Shown: positions 7,108 through 14,864, counted from the stretch's first letter. The stretch: 44,287 nucleotides of DNA from Flectobacillus roseus (GCF_030056665.1 NZ_JASHIG010000049.1), one strand, 5' to 3'. Notes: generated by a model not told the origin, from the sequence alone. Made by a program: numbers and translations.

Positions 7108-8292
7108 TTAAGAGGATTTCAAGAATTGCTTTTTAATTGTAGAGTCCTTGACTCTTGCATATCTTGAAAGCTGCCTGCTGTCTTTCCAACCGACTATCGC
7201 TTGAATGGTGCTCTCAGGAAGGTCGAGTTCGTTTATACTGTGATCAACGAAACTTTTTCTGGAGGTATGAAAAGTTAGGTACTTATTTATCTTCGCTTTC
7301 TTAGCAACCTCCTTAATGTATCTGTTCAAATTGGTATTAGACATCTTTGGTAGTGTTTTAACATCAGAACCATAGCGCTTGAATATCTCCATTGCTTTGG
7401 GATTCAATGGTACTCGCTGACGTGTGTCACTTTTATCTCTCCCAAGTTTTATCCAAATTGTTCCATCTAAGTCTATTTCTATATCTTCTTCACAGAGGGT
7501 GTAGTAGTCAGTGAAACTTAGTGATGTCTCTGCACAAAAGCGATAGATGTCGAACGTTTTCCTATGAGTACTCGATAAGTTTAGATTATCTATCTTGTCT
7601 AGCTCTAGTTGTGAAAGTGAAATGGGGTCCTTCTCTTTGGCCTTATCTACTTTGTAAGTTTCAATCTTTCTATCTTTTGTATATCCTTTAGATACTGCAA
7701 ACTTTGTCACTCCTTTGATGATGAAAAGATATTTCTCTATCGTACTATCTTCATATTTGGAGATATTGAGATAAAACTTGAAGTCTTCCATGAAAACATG
7801 GTCTATTTCATCAATTCTTATTTGTTCTAAAGATTTTTTAGTCAAGTATGTTCTAATAGTTTCAAATTTAGACTCCTTTCCAGTGACAGATTGTTTTTTT
7901 AGCTTCCCTGCTTTGACCAATTGATTTTGGTCATGTATAAACTCTTTGAAGACATCTATGAAGGTAAGAGCCTTCTTTACTCTTCTTTCTTTGCCACTAG
8001 CAACCCTATGTCTAAGTAGGATTTCATCAGGTCTAATTGGTTCGTTGGGCTTTTCAATATTAATTTCATTGTAGATTTGGGTTAATCGAAGTTCATGAAA
8101 ATCTATTAATTTTTGATTTTTGGCAGCTTCTTTGCCTTGGAAGCATTGTTCTTTGGGGTTCCATTGTTTGCGGTTTAATTTGATTTTAGTAGAAAAAGGA
8201 ACAGACTTTTCACCATCAACCCGAATTTCGCAGGATATTGAACCAACATCTTTGGTTTTACCTTCACGAAACCAATAATAGAAGGACATCAT
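7108..8292 (-). CDS. Tyrosine recombinase (integrase) of element 1, lacking Arg I
   Basis: This 394-residue Bacteroidota phage/ICE-type integrase has an N-terminal arm-binding domain (FYYWFREGKTKDVGSISCEI), a SAM-like core-binding domain at about 110-210 and a catalytic domain to the end. Catalytic residues seen are HxxR in FHTSRKSF, Trp in GWKDSRQLS and the nucleophile Tyr in SRYARV. Arg I is replaced: the usual TGLRxSD reads TSLSFTD. IntDOT of CTnDOT has the same Arg-to-Ser change. The start is set at the MM that begins the region shared with the element 2 integrase (8292); the frame is open to 8394. It lies next to the tRNA-Arg 3' end and is about four-fifths identical by eye to the protein at 11822. 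Confidence 0.9.
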   Translation of the reverse strand: MMSFYYWFREGKTKDVGSISCEIRVDGEKSVPFSTKIKLNRKQWNPKEQCFQGKEAAKNQKLIDFHELRLTQIYNEINIEKPNEPIRPDEILLRHRVASGKERRVKKALTFIDVFKEFIHDQNQLVKAGKLKKQSVTGKESKFETIRTYLTKKSLEQIRIDEIDHVFMEDFKFYLNISKYEDSTIEKYLFIIKGVTKFAVSKGYTKDRKIETYKVDKAKEKDPISLSQLELDKIDNLNLSSTHRKTFDIYRFCAETSLSFTDYYTLCEEDIEIDLDGTIWIKLGRDKSDTRQRVPLNPKAMEIFKRYGSDVKTLPKMSNTNLNRYIKEVAKKAKINKYLTFHTSRKSFVDHSINELDLPESTIQAIVGWKDSRQLSRYARVKDSTIKKQFLKSS

Positions 8293-8430
8293 GTTGATAG
8301 GGGTGTAACTTACATCTCTAGGTAGGTAGTTGTTTAATTTTTTGACATTTGGTAAAACTGTGTAAAATTTAAGTAATAATAAAAGCTTAAACACTGGTCA
8401 AAAAGTATTCCAAAAACTACAAAAATGAAA

Positions 8431-8456
8431 ATGTAAGTAAAAATGTTAGTAAAATT
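8431..8456 (-). repeat. Arm-type repeat next to the element 1 integrase
   Basis: Read on the minus strand, this is two tandem copies of TTTTACTAACA-like sequence, the second with ACTTACA. The same double motif sits behind the element 2 integrase start region (11665-11688) and near the element 2 right end (37063-37085). The position fits integrase arm-type sites. Confidence 0.55.
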
Positions 8457-8531
8457 AAAAAAGTGCCTTGGTTGCAAGTATAGGGGCTTTTTGAGAGATT
8501 TTAGACGACTGTTGAAAATCCGTTATAAAAC

Positions 8532-8555
8532 AAAAAAGCGAGCTAAATAGCTCGC
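8532..8555 (-). terminator. Terminator of the leftward tRNA-Arg gene
   Basis: GCGAGCTAAATAGCTCGC forms a short stem and, read leftward, is followed by six T. It is an exact inverted copy of the terminator at 11564-11587. Confidence 0.8.
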
Positions 8556-8581
8556 TTGCAAGTCCTTAAGTATCTGGGTTG

Positions 8582-8655
8582 TGGTCTCGTAGGGATTCGA
8601 ACCCCAAACCTTCTCATCCGTAGTGAGATGCTCTATCCAGTTGAGCTACGAAACC
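8582..8655 (-). tRNA. tRNA-Arg (anticodon ACG), copy 1
   Basis: A full 74-nt cloverleaf reads leftward. The acceptor GGTTTCG pairs with CGAGACC, the anticodon arm has loop CTACGGA (anticodon ACG), and the T-arm loop is TTCGAAT. CCA is not encoded. It is identical in sequence to the copy at 11464-11537, in opposite orientation. Its 3' end is the attachment site of element 1. Confidence 0.97.
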
Positions 8656-8692
8656 ATTTCCTTTGTGACAGCGTTGCTGTGTTTCGGGACTG

Positions 8693-8724
8693 CAAAATTA
8701 GAAGAATGTTTTTAAAATCCCAAA
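8693..8724 (-). promoter_or_regulatory. Promoter of tRNA-Arg copy 1
   Basis: Read leftward, TTTG is followed after 20 bases by TAATTTTG, matching the Bacteroidota -33/-7 consensus. The spacer shares GATTTTAAAAACA with the promoter of the second tRNA-Arg copy. Confidence 0.7.
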
Positions 8725-8796
8725 TCAAACAAGCATTTTTTACGATTTTTTTTCAATTAAATCATAAGTCGCTAATCTTCAAGGAAGTAAAATTTG

Positions 8797-9249
8797 TTAT
8801 TTAGCAATCATTTTAACAACCGCATTACCAGTTTGTCCCATATATGAAACATTTCCTTGAATGTCGAAGTTTGTATCATTCAATTGTATTAACGTAAATT
8901 CACCTGAAAGAGCAAGTCCACCTTGAATGGTTACGTTCGTCAACACGACTTTACTTTGGTCTGAATTAAATGCCCACGTTCCGCCTGTTATTGCAGTTCC
9001 ATTATTGTCAGTACCTGTTACTGTACCGTTGCTATTTAGGTTGAATGTTACTTTCGACAAATCATACAAGTTTTGCGTATTACCTTTTTGGTACAACATG
9101 ATAATACCGTTTACTGTAAGATTGTCTATAATCCAAGTTTTGGCAGAAATGTATTCTGTTTTAGTCTTAGTTGGAGTTGGGTTGTCATTACTTTTACATG
9201 ATGAAAACAGTGTCGTTAGCACTGCAAAGCAAATAAGTAGATTTTTCAT
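8797..9249 (-). CDS. Lipocalin-like secreted lipoprotein
   Basis: This is a 150-residue protein from the ATG at 9249, which gives a proper lipoprotein signal (MKNLLICFAVLTTLFSSCKS, Cys at residue 18). The mature part has a beta-rich domain with TWIIDNLTVNG, TFNLNSNGTVTGTDNNG and GTWAFNSDQSKVVL, a pattern of Bacteroidota lipocalin-like lipoproteins. These are exported and surface- or periplasm-anchored; their ligand is mostly unknown. It lies downstream of the ABC-F gene but behind its terminator, in the chromosomal segment between the two tRNA genes. The frame extends upstream to 9375, but that part spans the terminator hairpin and has no secretion signal. Confidence 0.75.
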   Translation of the reverse strand: MKNLLICFAVLTTLFSSCKSNDNPTPTKTKTEYISAKTWIIDNLTVNGIIMLYQKGNTQNLYDLSKVTFNLNSNGTVTGTDNNGTAITGGTWAFNSDQSKVVLTNVTIQGGLALSGEFTLIQLNDTNFDIQGNVSYMGQTGNAVVKMIAK

Positions 9250-9286
9250 GAGAGCAGGGATTTTTGTGAATGATGTATTAAAGAAA

Positions 9287-9310
9287 ACACGCCTGCAAAA
9301 GCAGGCGTGT
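9287..9310 (-). terminator. Terminator of the ABC-F gene
   Basis: ACACGCCTGC (9287-9296) and GCAGGCGTGT (9301-9310) form a perfect 10-bp stem with loop AAAA. It lies ten bases after the ABC-F stop in the direction of transcription. Confidence 0.85.
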
Positions 9311-9319
9311 CGAGGGATA

Positions 9320-10936
9320 TTAATAAATAGTTTCTTTTTGAGCTTTAACTTTCTCGTCAGCGATATAATCGTCAAAAGTCATCAACTTATCCAAGAATCC
9401 TTTTGGACCAATTTCTAACATACGAGTAGCCACCGTTTGAGTTAATTGGTGGTCATGACAAGTAAACAGCATGGTTCCTGTAAAATCAACTAATCCATTG
9501 TTTAACGCAGTAATTGATTCTAGGTCAAGGTGGTTGGTTGGCTCATCAAACAACAAAACGTTGGCTCCCGACAACATCATGCGACTAAACATACAACGCT
9601 GTTTCTCACCTCCTGATAATACTGTACATTTTTTCAAAGCCTCATCGCCAGAAAACAACATACGACCCAAGAAACCACGGATGAAGCTTTCGTCCTTTTC
9701 CGTTGAATATTGTCTTAACCAGTCAACCAAATTTAAACTTGCATCTGCAAAGTATTTAGCATTATCGTTTGGTAAATAAGCCTGAGTTGTAGTTACACCC
9801 CATTTAAACTCACCACCATCTGCCTGACGTTCGCCAGTTAGAATATCCAAAAGTGCTGTAATTGCCAATGAATCACGAGAAAGCACCGACATTTTATCAC
9901 CTTTATTTAACGTGAAAGAAAGATCTTTGAACAAATATGTTCCGTCTTCAGACTTCGCCGAAAGATTTTCTACAGTCAACAATTGGTCTCCTGCTTCACG
10001 CTCTGGTTTGAAGTTGATAAATGGATAACGACGAGACGACGGTTTTATGTCATCAACTTTCAATTTATCCAACATTTTTTGACGAGCAGTCGCCTGCTTA
10101 GACTTAGCCACGTTGGCAGAGAAACGACGAATAAACTCTTCTAATTCTTTACGTTTTTCATCATTTTTCTTACTTTGGTCAGCACGTTGACGAGCGGCCA
10201 ATTGAGAAGATTCGTACCAGAAAGTATAAGTACCACCATATAATTGAATCTTGCCATAGTCAAGGTCAGCAATATGAGTACATACATTGTCCAAGAAGTG
10301 ACGGTCGTGAGATACTACGATTACGGTATTTTTAAAGTTTTGCAAGAAGTTTTCCAACCACATGATTGATTCAATATCCAAGTTGTTGGTAGGTTCATCA
10401 AGCAAAAGGATGTCTGGTGCACCAAAAAGTGCCTGAGCCAAAAGTACCTTTACCTTATCCGAACCACTCAAGTCTTTCAACAAAACGTAGTGTAAATCTT
10501 CCTTAATACCCAATCCTCCTAGTAACATTCCTGCGTCAGATTCAGCTTCCCAGCCATTCATCTCAGCAAACTCTGCTTCCAAGTCAGCCGCACGATTACC
10601 ATCCTCTTCAGTGAAATCTTCCTTTAGATAGATTGCATCTTTCTCAAGCATGATATCATATAGGCGTTTGTTACCCATCATCACTGTTTGAAGCGCAGTT
10701 ACCTCTTCATATTCGAAGTGATTTTGCTTCAAAATAGACATACGCTCACCAGGATTCATGGAAACTGACCCTGTTTGTGAATCCAATTCACCAGAGAGAA
10801 TTTTCAAGAAAGTTGACTTACCAGCACCGTTGGCTCCAATTAAGCCATAACAGTTGCCTTCAGTGAATTTAATATTAACATCTTCAAAAAGTACCCGTTT
10901 GCCAAAACGGAGTGATACATTCGATACGGTAAGCAT
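9320..10936 (-). CDS. ybiT: ABC-F family ATPase, YbiT type
   Basis: This 538-residue soluble protein has two ABC ATPase domains and an ABC-F linker. Domain 1 has Walker A GANGAGKST (about 34-42), signature LSGSDKVKV and Walker B LLLDEPTNNLD. The linker carries RRFSANVAKSKQATARQK. Domain 2 has signature LSGGEKQR and Walker B VLLFDEPTNHLD. Length and segments such as LIGANGAGKSTFLKIL and CTHIADLDYG match E. coli YbiT. ABC-F proteins bind the ribosomal E site and ease stalled translation. The Walker A of domain 2 is degenerate (VLSRDSLAITALLD, without GKS/T), so that site may not bind ATP normally. It is a chromosomal gene between the inverted tRNA copies, with its own terminator. Confidence 0.92.
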   Translation of the reverse strand: MLTVSNVSLRFGKRVLFEDVNIKFTEGNCYGLIGANGAGKSTFLKILSGELDSQTGSVSMNPGERMSILKQNHFEYEEVTALQTVMMGNKRLYDIMLEKDAIYLKEDFTEEDGNRAADLEAEFAEMNGWEAESDAGMLLGGLGIKEDLHYVLLKDLSGSDKVKVLLAQALFGAPDILLLDEPTNNLDIESIMWLENFLQNFKNTVIVVSHDRHFLDNVCTHIADLDYGKIQLYGGTYTFWYESSQLAARQRADQSKKNDEKRKELEEFIRRFSANVAKSKQATARQKMLDKLKVDDIKPSSRRYPFINFKPEREAGDQLLTVENLSAKSEDGTYLFKDLSFTLNKGDKMSVLSRDSLAITALLDILTGERQADGGEFKWGVTTTQAYLPNDNAKYFADASLNLVDWLRQYSTEKDESFIRGFLGRMLFSGDEALKKCTVLSGGEKQRCMFSRMMLSGANVLLFDEPTNHLDLESITALNNGLVDFTGTMLFTCHDHQLTQTVATRMLEIGPKGFLDKLMTFDDYIADEKVKAQKETIY

Positions 10937-11394
10937 TCCTTAGTATATGAGAATTATAAAATGAGTTAAAAGTCAAAAGAATGGGCATTATTCGCCTCTA
11001 TTATCTTAACAAAGTACAAAATTACAAAATGATTCTGATAACTTAGATTTAAAAGATGGGAGATTTGGAAATGTAGTGATTTTGATTCGAAAATTGATTA
11101 AAAAGCGAAAGAAGTAGTTGGAATCAAGAGTACAAAAGAGTTGTAGATAAAATTTACCAGTTATGACAGAGAATTTGACGGAAATAAAATCGAATTTTAG
11201 TAAAATTCGATTTGTTAGCCCCTTAAAGAACAACTTTTTTTGTGTTTTTTTTGCAATCGTAAGTGAATCTTTACAGTTCAATTAAGCTCCTGAAAAATAA
11301 ATAATTACTATATATGTTACGAAGCTAAAAAGTCTCTATTATCCGAAAAAATGATGTTTTTTGTTCAAAATTTTAGATTTTTTTTCCTGAAATG
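10937..11394. other. Gene-free interval upstream of the ABC-F gene and tRNA-Arg copy 2
   Basis: The interval is AT-rich with no supported gene. A frame at 11006-11281 on the minus strand lacks a motif, a family look and neighbour coupling and is not called. It probably holds the ABC-F promoter near 10940-11000, but I cannot place it. Confidence 0.5.
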
Positions 11395-11426
11395 TTTGTG
11401 ATTTTAAAAACAATCGTCTAATTTTG
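11395..11426 (+). promoter_or_regulatory. Promoter of tRNA-Arg copy 2
   Basis: TTTG (11395-11398), a 20-base spacer and TAATTTTG (11419-11426) match the Bacteroidota promoter consensus. The -7 element is 37 bases before the tRNA. The layout equals that of tRNA-Arg copy 1. Confidence 0.75.
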
Positions 11427-11463
11427 CATCACAGAAACACAGAGACACTGTAACAAACATAAC

Positions 11464-11537
11464 GGTTTCGTAGCTCAACTGGATAGAGCATCTCACTACG
11501 GATGAGAAGGTTTGGGGTTCGAATCCCTACGAGACCA
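11464..11537 (+). tRNA. tRNA-Arg (anticodon ACG), copy 2
   Basis: This is a 74-nt cloverleaf identical to copy 1, with anticodon loop CTACGGA and T-loop TTCGAAT. The 3' part serves as the attachment site of element 2. The last 23 bases recur at 37124-37146. Confidence 0.97.
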
Positions 11538-11538
11538 C
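11516..11538 (+). other. attL core of element 2 (tRNA 3' end)
   Basis: GGTTCGAATCCCTACGAGAC plus CAC is found again at 37124-37146 with one mismatch (GATT for GAAT). It marks the left border of element 2. Confidence 0.85.
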
Positions 11539-11563
11539 AACCCAGATACTTAAGGACTTGCAA

Positions 11564-11587
11564 GCGAGCTATTTAGCTCGCTTTTTT
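11564..11587 (+). terminator. Terminator of the rightward tRNA-Arg gene
   Basis: GCGAGCTATTTAGCTCGC forms a short stem-loop followed by six T. Confidence 0.8.
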
Positions 11588-11664
11588 GTTTTATATCAGA
11601 TTTTCCGCAATCGTCTGAAATGCATCAAAAAGCCCCTCTACTTGCAACCAAGGCACTTTTTTAA

Positions 11665-11688
11665 TTTTACTAACAATTTTACTAACAC
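11665..11688 (+). repeat. Left arm-type repeat of element 2
   Basis: Two tandem TTTTACTAACA units lie here. The same doublet, in the same orientation, lies at 37063-37085 just inside the right end. Such terminal direct repeats fit integrase arm-binding sites. Confidence 0.6.
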
Positions 11689-11821
11689 TTTTATTTTTCG
11701 TGGCTTTGGAATACTTTTTGGTTTGTATCAAACTTTTATAATTTCTTCACATATAATAGTTTTTACAAATGTCAAAAAATCTGCAACACCACCTAGAAAT
11801 GTTAGTTACACCCCTATCAAC

Positions 11822-13000
11822 ATGATGTCCTTCTATTATTGGTTTCGTGAAGGTAAAACCAAAGACCTTGGTACTATCTATTGCGAAATTCGAGTTGATG
11901 GTGAAAAGTCCGTTCCAATTTCTACTAAAATCAAATTAAACCGCAAACAATGGAATCCCAAAGAACAGTGTTTTCAAGGCAAAGAGGCTGCCAAAAATCA
12001 AAAGCTCATGGACAACCATGAACTACGTTTTACCCAAATCTTCAATCAAATCGGTTTTGAAAAACCCAATGAACCAATCCGACCAGTCGAAATCTTAGAA
12101 AGGCACAGAGTCGCCAACGGATTAGTACGAAAAGGTAAAAGAGTACCATCCTTCATTGATGTATTCAAAGAGTTTATTAAAGACCAGTATTTGTTGGTCA
12201 AAGCCGAAAAACTCAAGAAGCAATCTGTAGTAAGTCGAGAGTCAAAATTTGAGACCATTCGAACTTATCTGGTACAAAAGCAACTAGAGCAAATAGATAT
12301 TGATGAAATAGACCATGTTTTCATGGAGGATTTTAAATTCTACCTTAAAATTTCAAAGTACCAAGAAAGTACCATCGAAAAGTATTTATTCCTTATTAAA
12401 GGGATTGTAAAGTATGCCGTATCTAAAGGATACACCCAAGACCGAAAAATAGAAAGCTATAAGGTAGAGAAAGCAAAAGAAAAGGATCCTGTATCACTCA
12501 CACAGGAGGAGATGGACAAAGTAGATGCTTTGGATTTGTCTGATAAGCATAGAAAGACCTTTGATATTTATCGTTTTTGTGCCGAAACTTCATTGAGCTT
12601 TATTGACTATAATACGCTCACAGAAGATGATATCGTCATTGACTCAGATGAAACCGTCTGGATAAAGTTAGGAAGGGACAAAACGGATACCAGACAGAGA
12701 GTGCCACTAAACGAAAAAGCCATGAGCATCTTCAAACGTTATGGCTCTGATATTTACTCACTCCCGAAGTTGTCAAACACTAAGCTCAATAAATACATCA
12801 AGGAAATCGCCAAAAAGGCAAAGATAAATAAGTATCTAACCTTTCATACCTCAAGAAAGAGTTTTGTTGACCATAGTATCAATGAGCTTGATATACCAGA
12901 AAGTACGATTCAAGCAATGGTGGGCTGGAAAGATAGCAGACAGCTTTCAAGGTATGCCAGAGTGAAGGACTCTACTATTAAGAAGCAGTTTTTGAAGTAA
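11822..13000 (+). CDS. Tyrosine recombinase (integrase) of element 2, lacking Arg I
   Basis: This 392-residue integrase has the same layout as the element 1 enzyme: arm-binding domain (FYYWFREGKTKDLGTIYCEI), core-binding domain and catalytic domain. HxxR is seen in FHTSRKSF, Trp in GWKDSRQLS and Tyr in SRYARV. Arg I is again missing: TSLSFID stands where TGLRxSD is usual, as in IntDOT of CTnDOT. The frame is open from 11558, but that part spans the att region and has no ATG; the MM at 11822 begins the part shared with element 1, so it is taken as the start. It is read away from the tRNA and ends in a terminator. It should integrate and excise element 2 at tRNA-Arg. Confidence 0.9.
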   Translation: MMSFYYWFREGKTKDLGTIYCEIRVDGEKSVPISTKIKLNRKQWNPKEQCFQGKEAAKNQKLMDNHELRFTQIFNQIGFEKPNEPIRPVEILERHRVANGLVRKGKRVPSFIDVFKEFIKDQYLLVKAEKLKKQSVVSRESKFETIRTYLVQKQLEQIDIDEIDHVFMEDFKFYLKISKYQESTIEKYLFLIKGIVKYAVSKGYTQDRKIESYKVEKAKEKDPVSLTQEEMDKVDALDLSDKHRKTFDIYRFCAETSLSFIDYNTLTEDDIVIDSDETVWIKLGRDKTDTRQRVPLNEKAMSIFKRYGSDIYSLPKLSNTKLNKYIKEIAKKAKINKYLTFHTSRKSFVDHSINELDIPESTIQAMVGWKDSRQLSRYARVKDSTIKKQFLK

Positions 13001-13007
13001 TTTAATT

Positions 13008-13032
13008 AGAGGTACGCAAGTGCCTCTTTTTT
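13008..13032 (+). terminator. Terminator of the element 2 integrase
   Basis: AGAGGTAC pairs with GTGCCTCT around the loop GCAA (one G-T pair), followed by a T-run, eight bases after the stop. Confidence 0.75.
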
Positions 13033-13050
13033 AGTTTAGAGAGAGTAAGA

Positions 13051-13215
13051 TTAACAAGAAGTTGACACGTTCCAGACCTCTTTACAGTCAGCCAGTGTAA
13101 CGTAGGCATACCCCTTCGCTTTTTTGACAGCACATATTTTCTTCTGTGCATAATTTTTAGACCATCCCATTAGTTGGGCAATAATAGAGGAATTGACGAT
13201 TGTAGAAGCACTCAT
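13051..13215 (-). CDS. Small helix-turn-helix protein, excisionase/regulator candidate
   Basis: This is a 54-residue protein. The body IIAQLMGWSKNYAQKKICAV with KKAKGYAYVTLADCKEVW has the shape of small Bacteroidota phage HTH proteins: a helix, a turn with GWS, a recognition-like helix, then a strand VTLADF/C. Such proteins next to integrases are often recombination directionality factors or operon regulators. It is transcribed toward the integrase, divergently from the ribbon-helix-helix gene at 13362, with a 146-bp shared control region. It is short, so the call depends on the pattern and the position. Confidence 0.6.
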   Translation of the reverse strand: MSASTIVNSSIIAQLMGWSKNYAQKKICAVKKAKGYAYVTLADCKEVWNVSTSC

Positions 13216-13361
13216 ATAATTTGTATGTTAAAGTTTGACAGTTCACAAAGTTATCATTTTTGAGTAAGGAGAAAAAGGATGAAAACAGGATAAATGAGGA
13301 TATTTTAGGCTGTATGTTTTCATGCCTTGGATTTATGTTTTCATAAGGTGCTAATTTCATC
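13216..13361. promoter_or_regulatory. Divergent control region with TGAAAAC motifs in both orientations
   Basis: Between two divergent genes lie one TGAAAAC at about 13280 and two inverted copies (GTTTTCA, about 13316 and 13337), with a further copy at the start of the next gene. This is the first appearance of the motif that fills the next 4 kb, here in non-coding DNA. An operator for the downstream ribbon-helix-helix protein is possible (inference). Confidence 0.5.
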
Positions 13362-14471
13362 ATGAAAACAAAGATTTGGAGTATGAATGAAAACAAAGTA
13401 AATAGTTCTCGCACCGTTCAAGTTGGTTGCCGTGTGCGTCCAGAGGTATCCGAATGGCTGAAAACATCTGGCAACGTGAGTGATTTCGTCAATGAAATCA
13501 TTGAAGACCGTTATGAAAACAAAGTGATTAAGGTCAATGAAAACATGATTGTTCTAAAGCTGAACGATGGTGAAATCATGGATGTGAAAACATTGCTCAA
13601 TGAAAACCCTGAGTATGAAAACGTTGAAAACATCGCCAAAATGGCACTTTCAAAGCACGTTTTCAATGCACTGACATACGGTTTGGATGAAAACGACGAA
13701 CGTCTGCTCACTCCTGAGAGAGAGGCGCAAGCAATGGCACAGCTTCAGGAACTTTTGGATGGTCAATTGAAATCACTACAGGATGAAAATATTCAATTGG
13801 TTAATGAAAACAGAACGCTTAAGCATGAAATCAATGTTTTCATGAATCGTGAAAACGTTGAAAACATCTCTGAAAACATTGAAAACAACCCTGTTTTCAT
13901 AAAGCTACAGAATGAAAACAAAAAGCTTCAGGACGAAATCAATGTTTTCATTAATCGCGAAAACGGTGAAAACACCACTGAAAACATTGAAAACAACCCT
14001 GTTTTCATCAATCTACAGAATGAAAACAAAAGGCTTCAGGATGAAATCAATGTTTTCATTAATCGTGAAAACGTTGAAAACGTCATGCTCAAGGATGAAA
14101 ACAGAACGCTTAAGCATGAAATCAATGTTTTCATGAATCGTGAAAACATTGATTTCATGAATCGTGAAAACGTTGAAAACATCTCTGAAAACATTGAAAA
14201 CAATCCTGTTTTCATAAAAATATGGGATGAAAACATGGTTTTGAAGTCTGAAAACGCTCGACTGAAAACAGAGGACTTGGATACAGTATTATCTGAAATC
14301 ACACGATTTAAACTAGCTAATCAGGCAGGTTTGGACAACCTAGTCAACAAAGCAAATGATTTCATGAAAAAGTATTCTGTGAAAACAGTCAGCACCGAGA
14401 AATTGAAAAGTTACTACATCGAAGCCTTTGAAAACTATGAAGCAAATACTGGCAACAGTGACCCTAGATGA
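13362..14471 (+). CDS. Ribbon-helix-helix protein with long repeated coiled coil
   Basis: This is a 369-residue protein. Residues about 17-50 (RTVQVGCRVRPEVSEWLKTS, then VSDFVNEIIEDRYEN) fit a ribbon-helix-helix DNA-binding fold: a strand, a helix, a short turn and a second helix. Residues about 125-310 are a coiled coil built of repeats with ENVENISENIENNPVFI and LQNENKKLQDEINVF; the main period is 36 residues (108 bp). The C-terminal 55 residues are helical. The gene is the core of the TGAAAAC-rich domain, so the Glu-Asn richness partly mirrors the DNA motif. ATG 13383 is an alternative start. It may organise or partition element DNA, or bind the motif itself; both are inference. Confidence 0.75.
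   Translation: MKTKIWSMNENKVNSSRTVQVGCRVRPEVSEWLKTSGNVSDFVNEIIEDRYENKVIKVNENMIVLKLNDGEIMDVKTLLNENPEYENVENIAKMALSKHVFNALTYGLDENDERLLTPEREAQAMAQLQELLDGQLKSLQDENIQLVNENRTLKHEINVFMNRENVENISENIENNPVFIKLQNENKKLQDEINVFINRENGENTTENIENNPVFINLQNENKRLQDEINVFINRENVENVMLKDENRTLKHEINVFMNRENIDFMNRENVENISENIENNPVFIKIWDENMVLKSENARLKTEDLDTVLSEITRFKLANQAGLDNLVNKANDFMKKYSVKTVSTEKLKSYYIEAFENYEANTGNSDPR
13851..14214 (+). repeat. In-gene 108-bp tandem repeats
   Basis: Units start with GAAAACGTTGAAAAC-like sequence at 13851, 13959, 14067 (partial) and 14165. The first two intervals are exactly 108 bp (36 codons) and the last is 98 bp. Each unit holds about eight TGAAAAC/GTTTTCA motifs. Confidence 0.85.
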
Positions 14472-14862
14472 GCATGAAAACATTGTAAGTTATCATAGTC
14501 ATGGGGCAATGACCTACGAAGAATTTCAAGTGTTTTCAGACGATGCCTTGGCACTCATGGCAAAACGAAAAGCCTATGAAAACGCTGTTTTCAACAATGA
14601 AATCAAACTAGACATAATTGGTAGATACCTGAGTCTTTCGGGATGCCTCCGTGAAAACGGGATGATTGATTTTGAACCTGCTTTGCGTCCAGTTTTTGAA
14701 AAGTTTATCATCGAATGGGAAGGTAGGAAAACATTGATTGGTCAAATGAAAACATGGATTTCAAATAAGAGAAAGCTTGTGTTTTCATTTTTCCTCAACC
14801 TTGGATTATCTAAGGTAACTACTTATTTAGGTAAGAAAGGAGTCAACCACGTAAAATCGTAG
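14437..14862 (+). CDS. Hypothetical protein in the TGAAAAC domain
   Basis: This 141-residue protein begins at ATG 14437 inside the last 35 bases of the preceding gene (a TTG at 14428 is also in frame). The N-terminal part (ILATVTLDEHENIVSYHSHG) looks like a small beta unit. The middle is helical with EEFQVFSDDALALMAKRKAY. The C-terminus is basic, with a hydrophobic KLVFSFFLNLGLSKV segment that may touch a membrane. No family is recognised. The overlap shows co-translation with the ribbon-helix-helix gene. Confidence 0.65.
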   Translation: MKQILATVTLDEHENIVSYHSHGAMTYEEFQVFSDDALALMAKRKAYENAVFNNEIKLDIIGRYLSLSGCLRENGMIDFEPALRPVFEKFIIEWEGRKTLIGQMKTWISNKRKLVFSFFLNLGLSKVTTYLGKKGVNHVKS

Positions 14863-14864
14863 CT

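Larger units (their letters stand above)
8442..8655. repeat. Left arm of a large inverted repeat (tRNA-Arg, terminator, att region)
   Basis: This segment recurs in inverted orientation at about 11464-11680. The shared parts are the whole tRNA, the following ACAACCCAGATACTTAAGGA stretch, the terminator hairpin, and the AGTGCCTTGGTTGCAAG-type sequence before the integrase. The similarity continues, at protein level, into the integrases on both sides. Confidence 0.85.
11464..11680. repeat. Right arm of the large inverted repeat
   Basis: This is the inverted counterpart of 8442-8655: tRNA, terminator and the pre-integrase sequence GTTGCAAG / CTTGCAAC with AAGGCACTTTTTTAATTTTA. The two arms enclose 2.8 kb with the ABC-F gene and a lipoprotein gene. 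Confidence 0.85.

Noticed and set aside
11006..11281. 91-codon frame on the minus strand between the ABC-F gene and tRNA-Arg copy 2
   Set aside because: It has low complexity, no motif and no coupling to a neighbour. It looks like chance in AT-rich DNA.
11558..11821. N-terminal extension of the element 2 integrase from a TTG at 11558
   Set aside because: It would translate the tRNA terminator and the arm-type repeats. The part shared with the element 1 integrase begins close to the MM at 11822.
13912..14302. Long frames in both directions inside the TGAAAAC-rich gene
   Set aside because: The 108-bp repeats keep several frames open together. Only the 13362 frame has a credible domain at its N-terminus and coupled neighbours.
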